From: Sphingobium baderi
Lineage (GTDB): Bacteria; Pseudomonadota; Alphaproteobacteria; Sphingomonadales; Sphingomonadaceae
NCBI RefSeq assembly: GCF_001456115.1
Contig: NZ_CP013267.1
Location: forward strand, 1 to 64,000
Length of the DNA stretch: 64,000 bases
Reading direction: 5' to 3'
Shown: one piece after another, positions 48,800-56,883 of the stretch
Layout: every line of letters starts with the position of its first letter
How positions within the stretch are numbered: position 1 is the stretch's first letter
Program-made: the position numbers and the translations under genes
The notes under the pieces: model-generated
Seen by the model: the letters and a program-made list of their open reading frames with translations, nothing else
Databases searched by the model: none
Told to the model about the DNA's origin: nothing

Positions 48800-49912
48800 A
48801 TGGCCGCTGATCTGCCTCCGGTTGTCATAGAAGAACGGGTGCAATGCTCGATCGCGGCGGCGCTGCGCTATAACATTCCGGCGAACGTCATGCTGGCGGT
48901 CGCGGAACAAGAGAACGGTCGGCCCGGCGCGCGCGTCCAGAACACCAATAACACCGCCGATCTTGGCTCGATGCAGCTCAATTCCAGCTATATTCAATCG
49001 CTGGCACGCTACGGCATCCGGCCCGAATATGTGCTTGCGGCGGGGTGCTATCCCTACAACCTCGCTGCATGGCGTATCAGAAACCATATCCGGGATGACA
49101 AGGGCGACCTGTGGACGCGGGTTGCCAATTATCATTCCCGAACGCCGGTCCATAATGCCCGCTATCGGGCGCTGATTATGGCGAAAGGCGCACGCTGGGA
49201 GGCGTGGCTTTCCTCGCGCTATAATACCTACAGCGTGAACGGCGTGCCGGTAAGCGGCGGCGCTCCTGCTGCGCGATCGACCTCGATCCCACTCACGATC
49301 ACGGCGGCCGACGCGACGGGCGGGGGCCAGCTCGCGGCGCAACCCGCGATCGTCCAGCCCGAAGGCAGCGCCGACGCCTCGGCGGGCTATGTCGCCTCGA
49401 TCTTGGCCGCTGCGTTCAATGCTCGCATAACCGATACGTGGCGGGCGCTGGAAGCCAATTACGGGGCCGCCAACAGCTTTCACAAATATGGGCAGGCGGT
49501 GGATTTCGTGCCGCGTGCCGGGCTGCACACGATCACGCGCGAGCAAATCCGCGCCGTGATGGCGCAACATGGTATTCGCGTGGCGGAGCTGCTGGGGCCG
49601 GGGGACCGGGGCCATGCCGATCATTGGCATCTGGCTTTCTATACCGGCGATCAGACTCGGCCGCTCGATCGCGCTCAAATTGTCGTCGCCAGAGCGGAAC
49701 GCGGGGTAGGGGGCCTAACCTCGGCGGCCGTGCAGCCGATGGCCAGCTATGAGGCTGCGCCAGCTCCACAAGCCCGCGTCATGGCGGCTCGGCCGAACGC
49801 CGCGCCTATTTCCGTTGCGGTGAATTTCCGGCGCGACATGCTGCATCCTTCGCCTACCGATCCCACGGCGGACCCGCGATTTATTCCGCGCACAATCACC
49901 GCCAGCAATTGA
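48800..49912 (+). CDS. Lytic transglycosylase fused to an M15-type peptidase
   Basis: A 370-residue protein starting MAADLPPVVIEERVQCSIAA. Residues 1-145 are a VirB1-like transglycosylase (NIPANVMLAVAEQENGRPGA with the catalytic Glu, DLGSMQLNSSYIQSLARYGI, YNLAAWRIRNHI). Residues about 190-290 carry an M15/LAS metallopeptidase pattern: NSFHKYGQAVDFVPR and GDRGHADHWHLAF, which give the His-Asp-His zinc ligands. The protein could thus cut both glycan and peptide bonds of peptidoglycan. No signal peptide is evident. It follows trbL by 2 bp and is the last transfer gene of the operon. Confidence 0.8.
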   Translation: MAADLPPVVIEERVQCSIAAALRYNIPANVMLAVAEQENGRPGARVQNTNNTADLGSMQLNSSYIQSLARYGIRPEYVLAAGCYPYNLAAWRIRNHIRDDKGDLWTRVANYHSRTPVHNARYRALIMAKGARWEAWLSSRYNTYSVNGVPVSGGAPAARSTSIPLTITAADATGGGQLAAQPAIVQPEGSADASAGYVASILAAAFNARITDTWRALEANYGAANSFHKYGQAVDFVPRAGLHTITREQIRAVMAQHGIRVAELLGPGDRGHADHWHLAFYTGDQTRPLDRAQIVVARAERGVGGLTSAAVQPMASYEAAPAPQARVMAARPNAAPISVAVNFRRDMLHPSPTDPTADPRFIPRTITASN

Positions 49913-49932
49913 AGCGACGGCGCGCTAGGCGC

Positions 49933-50232
49933 TCAATTCGGCAAGCCGGTGTGGGCGCTGATCCCCATCCCGGCCAGCTCCTCAATGAGCCAGTCTCGAA
50001 AGTCCGAAATGGATTTCGCGCCTTCGGCCCTCAAGGCGGCAACGTCTTCCTCTTTGAAACTCCAATCGTCCTTGCCGATGTGGCGCAAGGCGCGCCAAAC
50101 GCAATGCTTCTGATAGCTGTAGATCGCGCAACGGAGATACCCGCGAACGATCTTTTCCATAGCCGCATCGTCATTGCGGTGGCGATCTAGCAATGCGTCA
50201 AGGTCGGCTACGGACGGATTGGGATCAAGCAT
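49933..50232 (-). CDS. Small uncharacterised plasmid protein
   Basis: A 99-residue protein starting MLDPNPSVADLDALLDRHRN. Helical and charged (AMEKIVRGYLRCAIYSYQKH; WSFKEEDVAALRAEGAKSIS). The frame is open upstream, but this ATG is the one that fits the 8-bp overlap with the gene before it. Convergent with the transglycosylase gene. No family recognised. Confidence 0.5.
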   Translation of the reverse strand: MLDPNPSVADLDALLDRHRNDDAAMEKIVRGYLRCAIYSYQKHCVWRALRHIGKDDWSFKEEDVAALRAEGAKSISDFRDWLIEELAGMGISAHTGLPN

Positions 50233-50467
50233 GGTCGGCCTCGATCTGTAGGGCGAGCTGGGCGAGGCGATCGGGAGCAAGCAAGTCGTCGGCCGCAAGG
50301 TCGATAGCGAAGGGTTCGCCGGGTTCGGGCGGCCGTCGATCGGCGGCGAAAGCGGCAAGATAGGGTTGCGCCGCGTCGGTTTCGATCCAGCGCCAGAAGG
50401 CAGGCCCTTGGCCGAATAGCCCGGCCTCGAACATATCGAGCCGGGCTTGCGCGAAATCATCGCACAT
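50225..50467 (-). CDS. Small uncharacterised plasmid protein
   Basis: An 80-residue acidic protein starting MCDDFAQARLDMFEAGLFGQ, rich in Ala/Asp/Leu (FAIDLAADDLLAPDRLAQLA). It starts right at the end of the antitoxin gene (1-bp overlap) and overlaps the next gene by 8 bp, so it is part of the toxin-antitoxin transcript. Function unknown. Confidence 0.5.
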   Translation of the reverse strand: MCDDFAQARLDMFEAGLFGQGPAFWRWIETDAAQPYLAAFAADRRPPEPGEPFAIDLAADDLLAPDRLAQLALQIEADHA

Positions 50468-50793
50468 TAGGCGAAGTGGATCACGGCCGATTCAGTGGTC
50501 CGCCCCTGCGGGCGCACGACAATATCGACCTTGCAGCCAAGCCGGGTGAGCATGGCTAGAAGCCGCTCAACCGAGACGCTGCGGAACTGGCCTCGCAGGA
50601 TGCGCGACAATTCCGGTTGGGTAGATCCCGTAACCTTGGCGGCGGCGATCTGCGTCAACTTCCGCTCCTGCATGGCCTCGGCCACACGGGTAACGAGCTG
50701 GGCTTTCAAAAGGTGGGTGTCGGGGTCGGCAAAGCCTAGATCGGCAAAGACATTGCCGCTGCCTTCCTCAATGATTTCGTCCTGTGCGCTCAT
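50467..50793 (-). CDS. HigA-like XRE antitoxin
   Basis: A 108-residue protein starting MSAQDEIIEEGSGNVFADLG. The 'GnvfaDLGfaDpethllKAqLv' opening and the HTH (KLTQIAAAKVTGSTQPELSR, then ILRGQFRSVSVERLLAMLTR) match the COG5606 antitoxins that pair with Gp49-like HigB toxins. It overlaps the toxin gene by 4 bp and follows it. Confidence 0.87.
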   Translation of the reverse strand: MSAQDEIIEEGSGNVFADLGFADPDTHLLKAQLVTRVAEAMQERKLTQIAAAKVTGSTQPELSRILRGQFRSVSVERLLAMLTRLGCKVDIVVRPQGRTTESAVIHFA

Positions 50794-51164
50794 GCTGTGC
50801 CTCGCGGGGTCTGGTGTTGCCGGTGATGCTCCTCGGCGGATTTCAGCCGCGTTCGGATCAAATCCATATCGGCCTGCGGCGTGGCCTTGCCCTGCTTGGA
50901 TTTCTTCTGGAAGGCGTGCAGGACATAGACCGCCTCCGCGAATTTGACCGTATAGACCGTGCGGAACGTATCGCCTTGGTGGTCGTCTATGATCTCGACC
51001 ACGCCAGCGCCGCCAAAGCCCTTCAACGGCTTAGTGCTGGCGTGCTGCCCGCCTTGCTGCGCAAGGTGCAGGGCATAGCCCATTACGTCCTGCACATCGT
51101 CCGGGAACTCCCGAAAATCGCGCTTTGACGATGCCACCCATCGAACCGGCCGTTCCGTATCCAT
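50790..51164 (-). CDS. HigB/Gp49-like toxin (RelE superfamily)
   Basis: A 124-residue protein starting MDTERPVRWVASSKRDFREF. 'FPDDVQDVMGYALHLAQQGG', 'KPLKGFGGAGVVEIIDDHQG' and 'FRTVYTVKFAEAVYVLHAFQ' followed by KKSKQG are diagnostic of the COG4679 branch. This is a second toxin-antitoxin module, different from the one at 13 kb, stabilising the trb-bearing segment. Confidence 0.87.
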   Translation of the reverse strand: MDTERPVRWVASSKRDFREFPDDVQDVMGYALHLAQQGGQHASTKPLKGFGGAGVVEIIDDHQGDTFRTVYTVKFAEAVYVLHAFQKKSKQGKATPQADMDLIRTRLKSAEEHHRQHQTPRGTA

Positions 51165-51585
51165 CGCGGCTATTATGCACAAATATACATAGCCCGCAAG
51201 CGGAAATTATGCGCGTATGTGCATATTGCCAGCTCGCTATGCCGATTGAGGCGACCGCGATCGGGGCGGCTCAATCGAGCGCCCTGCGCGACGAATGTAT
51301 CAACGCCGGGGATGCAGGGCCGTAATTTTATGCTAGAGGCCCGGCGCGGCCCACGCCCCCCAATTTGTGCGGCCGTCCACTTCCGACGATGGCCCGCAAG
51401 GACTAGCCATCGTCGGAAGACCAACAAACAATCTAGCCGATGCCACGCGCCGCCCCTGTCCGGGCAGGCGAGGGCTGCTTGCCGTTGTAATAAAATTACT
51501 GCTCAATCTGGCCCTAGTTGCGCGTGCAATTTCCCTATTGTTGAGTCATCGTCCTCCCTACAGCGACCGAAAGGAGGACTAGGCT
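51165..51585. other. Intergenic region with a 12-bp-arm hairpin
   Basis: No gene found. TTCCGACGATGG (51381-51392) and CCATCGTCGGAA (51407-51418) are a perfect inverted repeat with a 14-base loop. AT-rich words and GCACAAATATACAT near 51177-51190 suggest the higBA promoter and operator on the minus strand. A + strand promoter for the HTH gene at 51586 is expected as well. Confidence 0.4.
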
Positions 51586-51838
51586 ATGGTTGATTCTTCC
51601 AATATCTATCGAGAGCAACAGAAAGCGGTTGCCCTAGAGTTCATGGAAAAAGCTCTTGCGATACTCGTTGAGGTCGATGATTCAGCCGCAGATTGTTATC
51701 TGCAACAATCAATAGATACGTGCATGGCGTCACCGCGCATGACATTTCCCGAAGATGAATTTTGGGATTGTGTTGATGAATTGCCACATTTGACCGATCG
51801 CGTCTTGTTCCTGCATCGGCAGAACGGGGTCGGTACAT
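51586..51838 (+). pseudogene. Sigma-region-4-like HTH gene, truncated by IS110-family element
   Basis: Starts MVDSSNIYREQQKAVALEFM after GGAGGA. 'EKALAILVEVDD', 'TFPEDEFWDCVDELPHLTDR' and 'FLHRQN' match the gene split by the IS5-family element at 17.6-18.8 kb. The homologue continues with an HTH (LTVEQAAQRLGI), whereas this frame ends two residues past HRQNGV within foreign DNA, so the DNA-binding half is lost. Confidence 0.7.
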
Positions 51839-53340
51839 AGAACGGACCCAGATATACGCTCTCATGACTGCCGTCCGAGACGCTGGCCGAGTTTACTCCT
51901 TCGCTGGCCGCTAGACCAGCGGTCGCATTGACCTTGGCGGGTGTGCCGCGGGCGCCTGATCGACGACGATTGATCACGCTCTCATCCGCGGGTTGGTTAC
52001 CGCACTACCCGTATCCGTCGCTGGGCCTATCCTCCGTCTAAGTTCGGGCGTCGGACGAACCTGCCCCACCGTACACCGTGGATTGCCCATCACAGTCGGG
52101 TGCCCGCGGCACGCCGGCCAAGGCTATGCAGGTGGTGTGCTGGCGCCTCCTCTCACTGCTGTTTGGAAGATCAAGCGGCGACCGCCGGTGGTACGCGTCG
52201 GGCGATGTCCCAAGCATAGCCGACCAGTTCACGCGCAATCGCGGTGGTCACCTTGGGCTGGGGCTTGCCTGCGGCCGCGAGGCGACGGTAGCGCTGGCAG
52301 AGACGAACCTGCGCCTTCCATCCAATCGCCTGGATCTCTTCGGGTAAGTCGATGACGCGCTCACGATAGCGGCGTTCCTCGCGAGCGGGCAGTCGATACG
52401 ACCAGCCAGCCTCGATCAGCATGGTGCGTGCCTGCGCGTTACCCGCGCGCGTGATCCGACCACGCTTGGTCCGGGCACCGCTGGAATGCTCGGACGGCAC
52501 CAAGCCGACATAGGCCATCAACTGCTTGGGATTGTCGAAGCGGGTCAGATCACCGACCTCGGCGACCAGCGTCGCGGCGCTGACCAGCCTGATGCCGCGC
52601 AGGACCTGAAGATTGCGGACCAGCGGCGCGAAACGCCATGCATCCACCGCTTCGCCCAGCGCCGCCTCGAGCCGTCCAACCCGCGCCTGCGCCTCCAGGA
52701 CCCGCTTCTGCATCTCCTCGAACGCCAGCTGCTGATGGGGGAAGTCGAACCGCTGTTCGGACAACCACCGCCAATACATCTTCGTCCAGGCCGCCTTGCC
52801 GCCGAAACGACGATCGTGCCGCAGCAGGAAGCTACGCACGGTCTGTTTGGCCCCGGTGGCATCTTCCTGTGCGCTGCGTCGGGCGCGGATCAGATCACGC
52901 ACCGCCTCGTGCGCCTCGTCCGGAACCCAGATCGCGGTAAGCTCGCCGGCACGCAACAGTCGGGCCAGGGTCATTGCGTCACGCCGGTCGGTCTTCACAT
53001 GATCACCTGGCCGTCGTGGCATCATCGAGGGAGCGATGACGATACAAGCCTGCCCCAGTTTCGTCAGCAGCCGGTGCAGGCCATAGCCGCAAGGACCAGC
53101 CTCGTAGCAGACGCTCAACCTCACGCCCGGCGCCGTCAGCCGCTTGACCAGCTTTCTGACCGCATCGTCCTCGTTGGCAACCGTACCGACGAAACGCACC
53201 TCGCCTCCGCGCTCTTCATCGGCAACTGCGACCGCGATGGTTTCCTTGTGCACGTCCAGACCGACGTATTTTACTGTCTCCGTCATGACTCGCCTCCAGT
53301 GCTGACAAATCCATCGTCAGCATCTCAGATTTGAGCCCTC
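51839..53340 (-). mobile_element. IS110-family insertion sequence (approximate limits)
   Basis: A transposase gene with about 330 bp of noncoding DNA downstream and about 55 bp upstream. It breaks an HTH gene on the left and abuts the end of a Tn3-family tnpA on the right. IS110 elements lack clear terminal repeats, so the limits are uncertain. The noncoding part contains an imperfect inverted pair (51927-51956 and 52104-52133) sharing CGCGGCAC and GCCAAGG. Confidence 0.65.
52171..53286 (-). CDS. IS110-family DEDD transposase
   Basis: A 371-residue transposase starting MTETVKYVGLDVHKETIAVA. The N-terminal RuvC-like DEDD domain shows YVGLDVHKETI, CYEAGPCGYGL and VKTDRRDAMTLARLL; the C-terminal Tnp2 domain includes LVAEVGDLTRFDNPKQLMAY, GLVPSEHSSG and the serine-containing GRITRAGNAQARTMLIEAGW. 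All motifs are intact. Recent work on the family shows RNA-guided recombination by a bridge RNA encoded in the element's noncoding end. Confidence 0.9.
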   Translation of the reverse strand: MTETVKYVGLDVHKETIAVAVADEERGGEVRFVGTVANEDDAVRKLVKRLTAPGVRLSVCYEAGPCGYGLHRLLTKLGQACIVIAPSMMPRRPGDHVKTDRRDAMTLARLLRAGELTAIWVPDEAHEAVRDLIRARRSAQEDATGAKQTVRSFLLRHDRRFGGKAAWTKMYWRWLSEQRFDFPHQQLAFEEMQKRVLEAQARVGRLEAALGEAVDAWRFAPLVRNLQVLRGIRLVSAATLVAEVGDLTRFDNPKQLMAYVGLVPSEHSSGARTKRGRITRAGNAQARTMLIEAGWSYRLPAREERRYRERVIDLPEEIQAIGWKAQVRLCQRYRRLAAAGKPQPKVTTAIARELVGYAWDIARRVPPAVAA

Positions 53341-53362
53341 GAGGCTCCGGCAGTCATGGGGT

Positions 53363-56341
53363 CTAAGGTTTCGCCGGACCTTCGACGGCGTGCATCTGGC
53401 GAAGCGGCCTGAGGGCGGACGATGGCGCATCGGGGTCGGTCCAAAGATAATCGCCGGTGAGGTTGATGTGCTGCCATCCGAGCGGCGAAAGGTGTTGCAA
53501 CAGGTCCGGCGGGACCGACCGGCCGAGACTGGCAAGATGCATGCGGGCGGCTTGCAGGTAGGTCGTGTTCCACAGGACGATAGCACCGGCGACGAGGTTT
53601 AGCGCGCTCGCCCGATGGGTCTGGGCTTGCAGGGCGTGATCACGGATGCGGCCGATCCGGTGGAAGAAGATGGCGCGTTTCAGAGCATTTTCGGCCTCAC
53701 CCTTGTTGAGTTCGCGGGTTGCGCGGCGCCGCTGTTCGGGCTGCTCGATCCAGTCGAGTGTAAACAGGGTGCGCTCGACGCGGCCGATCTCGCGCAGTGC
53801 CAAGGCCAGGCCATTGGCCCGTGGATAGGAGCCGAGCCGTTCCAGCATGATCGATGCACTCACGACGCCGGTGCGGATCGAGGTGCCCAAGCGCAGCACG
53901 TCGTCCCAGTGTGCGGCGATCAGGGCCTCGTCGATCCTGCCCGCGACCAGCGGCGCGATATCTGGGCCAGGTTCGATTCCGTTGAACAGGTGAAGCCGGC
54001 GCGCGGCGATGTTAGGGATGCGCGGCGCGAACCGGAATCCAAGTAGATGGCATAGCGCAAACACATGGTCGGAAACGCCCCCACCATCGACGTGATGCTC
54101 CTCAATGTGCAGATCGGCACCATGATGGAGCAGCCCGTCCAGCACCTGCGCCGCCTCGCTTGCGGATGCGGAGATGACGGTGGAATGAAACGGCGCGTAG
54201 CGATCCGAGACATGGCTGTAGAAGGAGACAGCAGGCTCCGCCCCCTTGTGCGGATTGACTGCGCCGGTCGCCTGAGCACGGCGATCAAGCAGGAAGTTCT
54301 GACCGTCCGAACTGGACGAGGTCCCGGACCCAAACAGGGCGGCGAGCGGCGCGGTGTGCTGGGCATTGACCAACCGGGCGAGAGCCCTACCGTAGGTTTC
54401 CTCGCGTAAATGCCATGAGGCGAGCCAACTGAGTTGGCGTTGGGTCACGAGATCGCAGGCTTCTGCCATGCGCTTATGGCCAAGATTGGTCGCATCGGCG
54501 AGCACCGCCGTCAGGATAGCGCGGGGTTCATCGGCAACCCGACCGCTTTGCAGATGCGTGAAGCACTGGCTGAAACCGGTCCATCGATCGACTTCAGCAA
54601 GGAGATCGGTGATGCGGATCGCGGGCAGATGGGCGTAGAGCGGCGCAAGGGCGCTATCCGCTTCATCCGGCGTGACCGCCTTCAACGGCGAAATCCGCAG
54701 CTTGCCAAGGCTGAGTTGTACGTCTTCCAGCGCGTCCGTCTCCGCCTTCCGCTCGACCTCTGCCAATCTCCGGGCGAGACGGGTACGCCGTTCGTCCAGC
54801 CAGGCACTGGCCGTATCGGGTGCCGGGATCGGCAAAGGGCCGGCTGCGCGCATGGTGGCAAATACCGGACTTGGAATAAGCTGTTGCTCGACGGCACGAT
54901 AGCGTCTGCTTCCCTCGACCCACATGTCGCCGGCACGAAGCCTGTCACGAAGCTCGACTAGGACGCAAAATTCATAAACTCTGCGATCGGGAATGCCGGG
55001 GCCGATCGCGCGACGCCAGGCCTGCCGAATGAAGGCAACTGGTGTATCCGGCGGCAGTTTTTTCAGGCGACCTAGATGAAGGTCGCGCATGATAGCGACT
55101 GCTCGCGCGAGCGTATGGCAGGCCGGGACCGCTCCGAACGTGAACGAGGCGATGAACAAGGGACCGACCTGTCGGAGAACGGGGTAGTTGGTTGCGGCGA
55201 CGGTAACGGGATCGACGGCATCGGGGCGGATCAGCTTGCGGGCTTCATCGACTTCACGGCCAAGATCATCCCATCCAACTACGGCCTCGACCGCGGCGCC
55301 GATGTCGCCGCCCGACACCTTGGCAGTGAGCAGGGCATCGCCGAGCCGGGCAAGTAGCCGGATCTTACCGTTGATGTTGCGCCGGTCGCGCTTGAGCGCT
55401 GTGTCTGCGCTGTTCTGCTCGCGCCGAAACATCTGACCCAGCAGGCGGTCGAACATCAGCACCGCATCGTCGGTGAGCGTGACGATGGTTTCGAGTACGG
55501 TTGCCGCCAGCGTCGCACGGCGCCGCGTTGCTTGCAGCGTTCGGACATGTTGCGCCGTCAGCCGAGCCCCTTCCTGACAGAGGCGTCGCAGGCGTTCAGG
55601 ATGTATGCCTGCCGCGATATCGGGATCGATCCCAATATCGCGCAGCAGAGCTAGCCGCCGGATGATGACGGCGAACGTCTTGCGACCGGGCTTGCCGGGC
55701 GGCTGCCGCACCCATCCGAGGCCGCTGAGGTTCGTGCCGGCGTGAGGCAGAAGAAGGGCATCAAGCAGACGGCGTTGCCCAGTCTCCAGCCCTCGGGTCA
55801 GATGCTCGGCGACATGGCGCTCGGCGTCGAGCAGCGCCTGCGCAACCATCCGTTCGACCGAACTGATGCCAGGTACGATGATGCGCCGTCGTCGGCACTC
55901 GCCTAGTAGCGACCGTGCCAGCCCAGCCCCGCTGGTCGTCGTCAGCGCAATCGGCAGCAGCCATTCCTGCAACGCCGCTCGCAATGGCCGGCTGAACTGT
56001 GTGAACCCAAAGCCCTCGCGCAGCGCATCGAGCTGTTCGTACCGGGTCGGGCCGCGCGTCGCATAATCGGCCAGCACCTCGGGCGCGATCTGCAATTGCT
56101 CGGCGACGAACGCGAGCGGCGTATCGGGGATCAATTCGCCCGGGCGCAGCAAACGGCCGGGATAGCGCAGCGCGCATAGCTGGATCGCGAAACCCAGACG
56201 ATTATGCGGTCGCCTGCGGCGCACGATGATAGCCAGGTCATCCTCACTCAACGTCCAGTGCTGAACGAGCGTGGTTTCATCATCGGGAAGTGCGAGCAAC
56301 GCCATGCGTTGCTCGTCCGACAGCACGGCGCGACGAGGCAT
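53363..56341 (-). CDS. tnpA: Tn3-family transposase TnpA (second transposon)
   Basis: A 992-residue transposase starting MPRRAVLSDEQRMALLALPD; this start lies 4 bp after the tnpR stop. It has the DUF4158 N-terminal region and the DDE core in the last third (NFLLDRRAQATGAVNPHKGA; EEHHVDGGGVSDHVFALCHL; ELNKGEAENALKRAIFFHRI with the catalytic Glu), ending HAVEGPAKP. It is only distantly related to the tnpA at 38 kb. The element is broken: its tnpR is cut by an IS6100 end, and an IS110-family element adjoins its 3' end. I could not locate terminal repeats. Confidence 0.88.
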   Translation of the reverse strand: MPRRAVLSDEQRMALLALPDDETTLVQHWTLSEDDLAIIVRRRRPHNRLGFAIQLCALRYPGRLLRPGELIPDTPLAFVAEQLQIAPEVLADYATRGPTRYEQLDALREGFGFTQFSRPLRAALQEWLLPIALTTTSGAGLARSLLGECRRRRIIVPGISSVERMVAQALLDAERHVAEHLTRGLETGQRRLLDALLLPHAGTNLSGLGWVRQPPGKPGRKTFAVIIRRLALLRDIGIDPDIAAGIHPERLRRLCQEGARLTAQHVRTLQATRRRATLAATVLETIVTLTDDAVLMFDRLLGQMFRREQNSADTALKRDRRNINGKIRLLARLGDALLTAKVSGGDIGAAVEAVVGWDDLGREVDEARKLIRPDAVDPVTVAATNYPVLRQVGPLFIASFTFGAVPACHTLARAVAIMRDLHLGRLKKLPPDTPVAFIRQAWRRAIGPGIPDRRVYEFCVLVELRDRLRAGDMWVEGSRRYRAVEQQLIPSPVFATMRAAGPLPIPAPDTASAWLDERRTRLARRLAEVERKAETDALEDVQLSLGKLRISPLKAVTPDEADSALAPLYAHLPAIRITDLLAEVDRWTGFSQCFTHLQSGRVADEPRAILTAVLADATNLGHKRMAEACDLVTQRQLSWLASWHLREETYGRALARLVNAQHTAPLAALFGSGTSSSSDGQNFLLDRRAQATGAVNPHKGAEPAVSFYSHVSDRYAPFHSTVISASASEAAQVLDGLLHHGADLHIEEHHVDGGGVSDHVFALCHLLGFRFAPRIPNIAARRLHLFNGIEPGPDIAPLVAGRIDEALIAAHWDDVLRLGTSIRTGVVSASIMLERLGSYPRANGLALALREIGRVERTLFTLDWIEQPEQRRRATRELNKGEAENALKRAIFFHRIGRIRDHALQAQTHRASALNLVAGAIVLWNTTYLQAARMHLASLGRSVPPDLLQHLSPLGWQHINLTGDYLWTDPDAPSSALRPLRQMHAVEGPAKP

Positions 56342-56345
56342 TGGG

Positions 56346-56464
56346 TTAGGCTTTGGCGGGCGGCGCCCAACCGATCCGGGCAAGAGTGCCAATCAAGGTC
56401 GAACGCGGCACCTTGAAGGTGCGACAGACGGATGCCTTGCTTGCTCCGCCATCAAGCGCGGCAG
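56346..56464 (-). pseudogene. tnpR: Resolvase tnpR, C-terminal remnant
   Basis: A 38-codon tail, AALDGGASKASVCRTFKVPR then STLIGTLARIGWAPPAKA, is the C-terminal HTH of a Tn3-type serine resolvase. It is cut at 56465 by an IS6100 end and lies directly before tnpA on the same strand. Confidence 0.75.
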
Positions 56465-56519
56465 GGCTCTGTTGCAAAAATCGTGAAGCTTGAGCATGCT
56501 TGGCGGAGATTGGACGGAC
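56465..56519 (+). mobile_element. IS6100 terminal remnant (55 bp)
   Basis: GGCTCTGTTGCAAAAATCGT and the next 35 bp equal the left 55 bp of IS6100 copy 2 (61419-61473); the match stops abruptly after GGACGGAC. It marks a deletion through an IS6100 copy that also removed most of tnpR or its neighbour. Confidence 0.88.
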
Positions 56520-56883
56520 ACAGAGATCGCAGGCAAAGTCGTCAAAATCGGCGAATCCAGCTCACGCCTTTATTCCCCGTCACGAATTATCTGACCATAT
56601 GACTAATAGCCCACCGAGCAAAAACGGCACGGGAATGCCGGAAGGCAGGCGCCAACCGCATCGGTCATGTTCGCCATAACTGCGATATTTATCTATGTAT
56701 TACAGTACATAAGTCGATGATCACGCCCAACTTCAAAGCCTTTGGCAACCTGTAGATCAGCAGCAGGCCACAAGTTCGAATAATGGCTTGACGCGCCAAA
56801 TGCGCTCATTAGAATTCCAATTGGTTAGGTTAAGCAAATGCAACCGGCGAGCGCAAAGCGCCGCACCATGGGGAGGATAATCG
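56520..56883 (+). promoter_or_regulatory. Upstream region of the TonB-dependent receptor gene
   Basis: 364 bp without a convincing gene. AT-rich words around 56680-56712 (ATATTTATCTATGTATTACA) look like a promoter region. GGGGAGGA at 56872-56879 is the ribosome binding site of the receptor. The junction at 56519/56520 is the edge of the IS6100 remnant. Confidence 0.4.
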
